Source: Rhabdophis nuchalis (Eukaryota; Chordata; Lepidosauria; Squamata; Natricidae). Taken from it: a DNA stretch of 64,000 nucleotides. The translations under genes were made by a program, and so were the position numbers. The notes under the pieces are model-generated. The model did no database searches and was not told where the DNA came from. It saw only the letters and a list, made by a program, of their open reading frames with translations. Positions 57,509 to 64,000 of this stretch are shown here, piece by piece; the first letter of the stretch is position 1, and each line of letters begins with the position of its first letter. The stretch spans positions 12,920,574-12,984,573 of the forward strand of contig CM077658.1 in NCBI GenBank assembly GCA_039707465.1, written 5' to 3'.

Positions 57509-57622
57509 GATGGATACATACATAGATAGATGACAGTCAGAGATATATAGACAAAGAGACAGACAGATTGGATGGATGGATGGATGGATGGATGGATGGA
57601 TGGATGGATGGATGGATGGATG

Positions 57623-57692
<70 letters not shown>
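57434..57692 (+). repeat. Compound (GATA)n, (GATG)n, (GATA)n microsatellite
   Basis: GATA 57434-57509, irregular link, GGAT/GATG 57570-57624, GATA 57622-57692; a short GATA piece also at 57777-57797. Confidence 0.95.
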
Positions 57693-57894
57693 ATAAGATC
57701 ATCTTTATTGTCACTTTTTCTGTGAACATATTGACACACATTAAAAATGAATTGCTGATGACCATTGTCAAAATAATGGATAGATAGATAGATAGATGAC
57801 AGAGATACACAAATATGTATTATATATATACTGTATGTGTGTGTGTGTATACATACATACTATATATGTGTGTGTGTGTGTATGCACACATATC

Positions 57895-58000
57895 CCTAAA
57901 GGTTCCCCTCGCACATATATGCTAGTCGTTCCCGATCCTAGGGGCCTGTGCTCATCTACATTTCAGAGCCGAAGAGCCAGCACCATCTGAAGATGTGGTT
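57895..58000 (-). mobile_element. Sauria-type SINE tail fragment
   Basis: GGTTCCCCTCGCACATATAT and CTAGTCGTTCCCGATCCTAG are the reverse complement of the Sauria/Bov-B tail. Confidence 0.75.
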
Positions 58001-58014
58001 GTGATATATATATT

Positions 58015-58140
58015 CTCATTAACAGAGTTGGAAGGGACCTTGCAGGTCATCTAGTCCAATCCCCTGCCCAAGCAGGAGACCCTACATCTGCCTCTACCTA
58101 GGATCGAACTCACAACCTCTTGCTTGATCTTCTAGGCCAT
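58015..58140 (-). mobile_element. CR1 3' terminus fragment, different subfamily
   Basis: ACAGAGTTGGAAGGGACCTT is the reverse CR1 end; the following CTACCTAGGATCGAACTCAC differs from the other copies here. Confidence 0.7.
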
Positions 58141-58222
58141 AGCATCAGATCAAAGACCATTTAGAATACATAGCAGAAAAAAAGTCTTCAGAGTTAACAA
58201 GATTGATAGTATATAGATATGA

Positions 58223-58335
58223 TACTATACTATACTATACTATACTATACTATACTATACTATACTATACTATACTATACTATACTATACTATACTATAC
58301 TATACTATACTATACTATACTATACTATACTATAC
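58223..58335 (+). repeat. (ACTAT)n pentanucleotide microsatellite
   Basis: About 22 uninterrupted units. Confidence 0.95.
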
Positions 58336-59456
58336 AGTAGATAGACAGATATAGTAAAAAGTGGAATGATAATACCAGAAAATGCAAGTACAGCTTTACA
58401 AGCATAAATCTCATACATATGAAGCGTAAGCACCATAACTAATCAGAAAAAGCACACCCTATCTAATCTTCACAGCTTTACTCCACTAATGGAATATCCA
58501 TGCAGTGTGTGTGTGGTGGTGGTGGTGGGGGGGGGGGGTGAACCCTTAGGTCATAAGTGAAGCCTTTACCCTTGTAATCAAACACCTGGATTGCATACAT
58601 TAAGGTGATTATTTCCTTGCTCCCAAGGAGGAGCTGTGTCTGCTGTGACACAGATCTCACTGATGCTAAAAAGAGATGACATATTTGTGATTAATACTCT
58701 ACTAATGGGATTGGCCAACCGGGATGCCTGCCTCAGTGCCAGTCCTGGCAAACGAATTATTTTGGGGATTGGTGATTTAGGTTGTTTCCATTCAGGGCTC
58801 TGAATTTGAGCAACTGTTGTGTAGGCATCTGATTTCCCAGTAAAAACAGAGGGATGATTCAATGGGCTGCTGTGCTGTGCTCTACACACACACACTCACA
58901 CACACACACACACACACGGAGAGAGAGAGCCCACTTTGGAATTATTAAATAAGGAAGCTGTTCTGCTTTCCCACAGTTGGCCTTCGACCTTGGTCAGGAT
59001 ATTCCAAGTTTTTCATAAGCGTGACAATGCCATGTTGCTGGGATCAGCTTTATTTGATGGACACCTCTTTTGGAGAACCAAATATAACCCAGAAAACGAA
59101 ATAGCATTCCTAGACGTAGTTAATTATTTGATAGCTGAAACAAATAATTCTTTAATTATTCTCCTCCAGAAATTAGCAAAAATTATCAGTTTCACACATC
59201 AAATAATGTCAGGAGTTCTGAGCGGAAAAAATTCTAGGAGTTGACATAAACTCACTCCAGAAGCTGTTGCTCTCATATTCCCTGATCATATTTCCTGAGA
59301 AGCCCAAAATTGCAATTCAGATCCGAAAACAATGACTGAATGTTTCCACTTTGCCTTAGTAAACTACCTAAACTCTTTTTAATGCACATAACAATTTCAC
59401 GGAGATTCAATAAAAGCAGCATGCCCAAGATTTCAAAAATCCCTGCATGCAGGTCC
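58336..59456. other. Single-copy sequence
   Basis: (CA)n at about 58885-58917 and a G-run at 58527-58538. The 102-codon open frame at 58936-59244 has no recognised domain and AT-rich composition; not called. Confidence 0.45.
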
Positions 59457-59842
59457 CGGGATGGGCTTCAACAGTTCCAGCAAGCATTTTGCTGCCCTGT
59501 TGCTGGGTGAGTGTGACCACAATGGGCATGGCCTAGTTGGCCTCCCGCACCATGGCAGGGGAGGGGTGTTTTTGCCCTCCCCAGGCTCCGGAGACTTTCC
59601 TCTAGCCGCCGGGAGGACAAAAACTGCTTCTCCCATTTCCGGACTTCCAGAACCTGTTTTTCACCCTCCCCGAGCCTCTGGGCAGTCCCTACACTTACCT
59701 TGCATAACGAACAGGCCACATAGAGGCTCCTGGGCGGGGCGGGGTGGGCAGAGCCAGCCAGAGGTGGCATTTGGGGGTTCGCCAACCTGAGAACAAGTTA
59801 GAGGTTCACCCAAACCTGTGTGAACCTCCAGCAGCCCACCCC
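59457..59842 (+). mobile_element. Non-autonomous hAT-like element (family H-E), second copy
   Basis: Same order of blocks as 12658-13115: GGGATGGGCTTCAACAGTTC, CATGGCAGGGGAGGGGTGTT, AACCTCCAGCAGCCCACCCC. Flanks show no clear duplication. Confidence 0.65.
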
Positions 59843-61764
59843 GTCTAGGTCTAATTTTAAAGATGCAAAGGAGGATAAACTTACTACATTTTTTCCCAAT
59901 CCAGTGACCTCCAAATGCTCCCAATATCTAATTTCCCAGACATTGTTTTCCAGCCAGAGTTAGGCAGACTCCTTGCAAATACAAAGATGTCACCTTGAGA
60001 ACTACCACTGGTCAAAATTGCTATTATTCAGCCAGATGTACAAGAACGGGCACACACAGAGATAGATTTGGATCTCTTTGCATCTAGGCAAGGACTGTAG
60101 GCAGGTAGGCAAGGACTGAAATGGAAAGAACAGTAAAATAAAATTGCACTCCTATTTGGTATATTGTCTTGATTAAGCTTTTACAGTCCTGTTTGGGGTA
60201 TGAGATTCGGCTATTTTGCTTGCTTTATTTTGCTTTTCATTAATGGTATCCATTAGTGATATGGATCATTTTCTTAGGGGCTTTCATGCATTTCTGGATG
60301 CAATATGACGAGAAGTTCTGCCAAAAATTTTCCAGAACTCTATGGCTGAATTTTAGAAAGGCAATAAAAAAATGGTCCAAGGGCACCGCAGCCCAAGAGC
60401 GCCTATATTTAAATAGGTGTATAATTCTTGGATCAAAATATTATAAAATAGGAAGCTGATTTACATTTTTCCTGCAAAAGGTCAATTAAATCATTCCGCA
60501 TCTATTTTCAAACACATACACTTATTAATTACACATTGTCTTGTTTAAACTCCTGAGATAATGGGTTGGTAATTCTTTGTTTCCACAGATATTAATCAGT
60601 GAGTTCAGGATCTCCCATACTAAGAGGATATTAGTAGAAGGTTAAACATGATCATAAGCAAAGCCTTCCCTTGAGGTCCCATGGTTTTTCAATTTGCAAG
60701 ATTTCTACCAGTTAGAGGAGAGCTGGATGTATTTCAAGAGCTGCTGCTTGTAGTAAAATACATTTGCAGCTGCTGGAGAGGCTGTTTAGGGGATTTGAAA
60801 AGTTGGCAGGCAAGCAACAGAAAACAATGGAAGGAACATACTGGAGAGATAACAGGTAATCAATTCCAAAAGGTAAGAAATCTCAAAGCTACATTTATGA
60901 GACCTCCACTCTGTTCTTCAATAGAAATGTTTCATTGACACTTACTTATTAGATCCCTTTTTTTTGACAGCTTGCCTTTTAAGTCCCGATGCTCAAAAGC
61001 ACTTAATCATATGCTTGGTTGCAAAGTGTAAAAAACAGGAACTGTCATTTCCATGTTATTCCCAAATGGTTTTCCTGCAAGCTACCAAGGAAGGGTGAGC
61101 ATTAAATGGCTGGTTTTGAATTAGACCCTAGACCTGAAGCATTTTCACCCAAGGTGCAGCTTTCACAAATATATCTGAGATTTTTCTCTTTTTGCTTCAT
61201 CCTCCAATGCAAGTTCTTTTTTCCCCATAGTTTTTAAATTATAAACCTGAGCGTTGAAAAAAGATCTCCAGATTATCAAGTGTGATCTCTTGGAGCTTTG
61301 CTGGCTATAATCCGCCTTGGAAGATTTTGTGGCTAAGCAGCAGGATAAAAACTCTTTAATTATAATAGGGGAGCTTAATTGCAAGCATGTGATGGCCGTG
61401 TTTTCTACATTTTGGGGGTATCTTTAAACATCATCCTAGATCTAACCTTTAAAATAATTGGGAATCAAGACCAACAGTGTGAACTGTGTGAAGCAAACAT
61501 TTCTAAGGACACAATCAGATTTGAAACTACCCTGCAACTTCTTTGTCATACAGCGCTGATGATATGTGAAGCTTAATATGAATAGTTAAAAAGAAAGCTA
61601 AACATTAGAGGCAGAATAATATTAAAGATAACAAGGATACACTATTGGATATGTTTTTGTATGGAAGGAGATAGAAGCCTCATTGACCATCAAAATACTG
61701 TATCTGTATTCATAGTCTTTGAAAGCAACTTTTTTTTTTAAAGGGGAAAGAATCAAAACTTTTG
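59843..61764. other. Long single-copy AT-rich stretch
   Basis: About 1.9 kb without a recognised repeat; small open frames only. No gene supported. Confidence 0.5.
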
Positions 61765-61935
61765 AGAACAGTGAGAACAATGAACAGTGGAACAGTTTGC
61801 CTTCTGAAGTTCTGGATGCTTCATTACTGGAAGCTTTTCAGAAGGGACTGGACAGCGAATGGTATAGGGTTTCCTGCTTGAGCAGGGGGGTTGGACTAGA
61901 AGACCTCCAAGGTCCCTTCCAACTGTTACTCCCTT
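61765..61935 (+). mobile_element. CR1 3' terminus fragment
   Basis: GAACAATGAACAGTGGAACA, TTGGACTAGAAGACCTCCAA and the CCTTCCAACTGTTACT end. Confidence 0.85.
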
Positions 61936-62177
61936 TGTTTAAACATGTTATTTGATTGGAACCTGGGATGAGCAGTCAATAAGCCCTCCTGCCAGGAAGG
62001 TCAGTGCAAGTATATGGAATGTGTAGATCAGCAACACTGAATGGGCCAGATTCTTCACTTCCTCCTTAGCAACATGGTATTTTCTACCAAGGAAAAGGTG
62101 GAGTGCATTCTATGCAACAGAGTTCCTGTAATTCCTATGGATAGTGGAATTGTGATTCAGCAGCATCTGAAGGCTTT
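61936..62177. other. Single-copy sequence
   Basis: Nothing recognised. Confidence 0.35.
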
Positions 62178-62810
62178 GAATAGAATATAATGGAGTTGGA
62201 AGGGACCTTGGAGTTCTTCTAGTCCAATCCCTTGCTTAGGCAAGAAATCCTACACCACTTCAGACAAATGATTATCCAATATCTGTCAAAAAACTTCCAG
62301 TGTTGGAGCATCCGCAACTTCTGGAGATAAGTTGTTCCACTGATTAATTGTTCTGTCAGGAAATTTCTCCTTAGTTCTAAGTTGCTTCTCTCCTTGATTA
62401 GTTTCCAGCCATTGCTTCTTATCCTGCCCTCAGGTGCTTTGGAGAATAGTTTGACTCCCTCTTCTTTGTGGCAACAATTGAAATATTGGAAGACTGCTTT
62501 CATGTCTCCCGTAGTCTTTCTTTTCATTAGACTAGACATGCCCAGTTCCTGAAACCGTTCTTCATAAGTTTTAGCCTCCAGTCCCCTCATCGTCTTTGTT
62601 GCTCTTCTCTGCACTCTTTCTAGAGTCTCCATATCCTTTTTACATCATGGCGATCAAAGCTGAATGCCGTATCCCAAGTGTGGCCTTACCAAGGCATTAA
62701 AAAGTAGTATTAACACTTCATATGATCTTAATTCTATCCCTCTGTTTATGCAACCCAGAACTGTGTTGGCTTTTTTTGGCCTTGTGCCTCTGCTGCAAAA
62801 CCAAACATAC
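62178..62810 (-). mobile_element. CR1-type LINE, longest reverse transcriptase C-terminal fragment
   Basis: The minus strand reads KKANTVLGCINRGIELRSYE, LIL-FNALVRPHLGYG, then TLERVQRRATKTMRGLEAKT, SSLMKRKTTGDMKAVFQY and SNLELRRNFLTEQ: the thumb and C-terminal part of CR1 reverse transcriptase, with frameshifts near 62635 and after FLT. The 3' end at 62178-62220 has the ATTCTATT-type tail. Inactive. Confidence 0.92.
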
Positions 62811-63544
62811 ATTAAAAGAGGAGATAATATGATGTTCATTTGTAAAAGATCTTATCCTAAGGTCGTAAGTCTGCGTTTAGCCCCAGAGACTTTGATAGAG
62901 ACACTTCTCAAAAGTTCACTTTTAAATGTCACTGGACAAAAGAGGAGAGAAATAATAACACATAGGAAACAATCAACATCTGACTAGGCTATTTTGAATC
63001 ACTGTTTGGTTTCGAAAATTGAGTCAGGTCTATTGGGTGGAATTATTACATTGGGTCGAACCAACTTGGAAAAAATAATGATTCAGTTGAGGGGGAAAAG
63101 AAGTTTGGTCATGGAAATTGTCCATCTAGCTCACAAAGTCGATTCAAATTAGAGACAGGATTTTCAATGTAATGTCCTATAAAAGTCCAGATCTTCCAAG
63201 AAGGTCTTTCTGGTTTATGCTGCCATCCCATTTTCCTTTCAGTAGCTCTATTATATTAAATATTGTCACTGGCCACATAAAATCAATCAATTGCTTGGAT
63301 TATGAGGCTTAACTCTGGAAAAGGGAAGGGGAATGCAAAATCTATTATTTTCCTGTCCTCTTCATTCTTTTATTATTCTCCATCTCTTATTCTCTCCTTT
63401 CTCCCCTTTCTTGCTCACCCTTTTTCCTCAGCCATCTTTCTCCCCCCCCCCCTTCTCTTCCTTCTTTCCTTCCTCCCTACCTCTGGTCAAACAATTTGTC
63501 AATAATTCACTATGCTTAGAATAAGATTAAGAGGGTTCCTAACA
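62811..63544. other. Single-copy sequence
   Basis: Pyrimidine-rich stretch at 63340-63480; nothing recognised. Confidence 0.4.
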
Positions 63545-63835
63545 TCAAAAAGCACAACAACGAATGTTCTTTCTGTGCCAACTCAGAAAGCTTAAACTGC
63601 CAAAAGAGCTGTTGATTCTCTTCTTCAGAGGGATTATTGAGTATGTTATCTGCACCTCCATAACTGCCTGGTTTGGCTCTGCAACCAACAAGACAGGCAC
63701 AGACTTCAATGGATAATTAGAACTGCAGAAAAAACAATTGCCACCAACCTGCCTTCCATTGAGGGCCTGTATACTGCACGAGTCAAAAAGAGGGCTGGGA
63801 AAATATCTACAGACCCCTCACACATACATTGTTTC
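63545..63835 (+). mobile_element. L2-like LINE reverse transcriptase fragment
   Basis: Across frameshifts the plus strand reads pieces such as LPKELLI-like, HNCLVWLCNQQDRHR and TAEKTIATNLPSIEGLYTAR followed by VKKRAGKISTDPSH, the C-terminal region of L2/CR1-superfamily reverse transcriptase, distinct from the CR1 copies above. Confidence 0.65.
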
Positions 63836-63862
63836 AACTACCCTAAAAATGATGTTATAGAG

Positions 63863-63980
63863 CAGGGATCTCCAACCTTTGCAACTTTAAGTCTGAACTT
63901 TAAGTTTGAAGCAAAGCTGGCTGGAGAATTCTGGGAGCTCAAGTCCTTCAGACTTAAAGTTGCAAAGGTTGGAGACCCTG
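63863..63980. mobile_element. Palindromic hAT-like miniature element (family H-A), deleted
   Basis: Termini CAGGGATCTCCAACCTTTGC and GCAAAGGTTGGAGACCCTG. Flanks TTATAGAG and TTATAGAA differ at one base. About 17 bp shorter than the 135-bp form because of a rearrangement in the left arm. Confidence 0.87.
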
Positions 63981-64000
63981 TTATAGAACATTGCTTACCA

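Noticed and set aside
57425..57810. Open frames of repeated Ile-Tyr-Leu-Ser and His-Pro-Ser-Ile
   Set aside because: GATA/GATG microsatellite read in the minus direction; the same happens at 31743-31990 and 38831-38936.
58936..59244. 102-codon plus-strand open frame with a hydrophobic protein-like look
   Set aside because: No recognised family; length is within chance for AT-rich DNA. Kept only as a note.

Overview
The window looks like intergenic or intronic DNA from a squamate reptile, most likely a snake. The evidence is many 3' fragments of CR1-type LINEs, several Sauria-type tRNA SINEs with the Bov-B-like 3' tail, two further tRNA-derived SINE families, many short hAT-like and Tigger-like DNA transposons, and a high load of tetranucleotide microsatellites including long GATA/GATG (Bkm-type) arrays. 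The organism call is an inference from these families; no host gene was found that could confirm it. I found no complete protein-coding gene, no rRNA or functional tRNA, and no CRISPR array.

Layout. 1-12.5 kb: AT-rich single-copy DNA with a reverse Sauria SINE, a fold-back repeat, a Tigger-like fragment abutting an LTR-like element, a complete Tigger-type element with 23-bp inverted ends (6.47-7.04 kb), and CR1 tails. 12.5-23.3 kb: a hAT-like element nested in a fold-back repeat, GATA and TTCC arrays, CR1 and other LINE fragments, and a near-identical 1.37-kb tandem duplication (19.78-22.51 kb). 23.3-36 kb: SINEs, hAT-like elements with 8-bp target duplications, and two Tigger-like elements each split by a younger hAT-like insertion. 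36.5-38.4 kb: a GC- and CpG-rich island full of CA/GA repeats, the best promoter candidate, with a possible first exon on the minus strand ending at a splice donor near 38,018. 38.8-51.1 kb: more microsatellites and SINEs, a possible small plus-strand exon (45,454-45,613), palindromic hAT-like miniatures, and two adjacent Tigger-like elements broken by a LINE and by a fold-back insertion. 51-64 kb: purine-rich tracts, CR1 and SINE pieces, an L1 insertion carrying ORF1 sequence without any ORF2, GATA/GATG and ACTAT arrays, and an L2-like fragment beside a last palindromic hAT-like element.

The elements do not form a pathway. What ties the window together is insertion history: perfect target-site duplications show which elements moved most recently and which older elements they landed in. 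The points most worth checking are the ORF1-only L1 copy, the CpG island and two candidate exons, the tandem duplication, and the palindromic hAT-like family.
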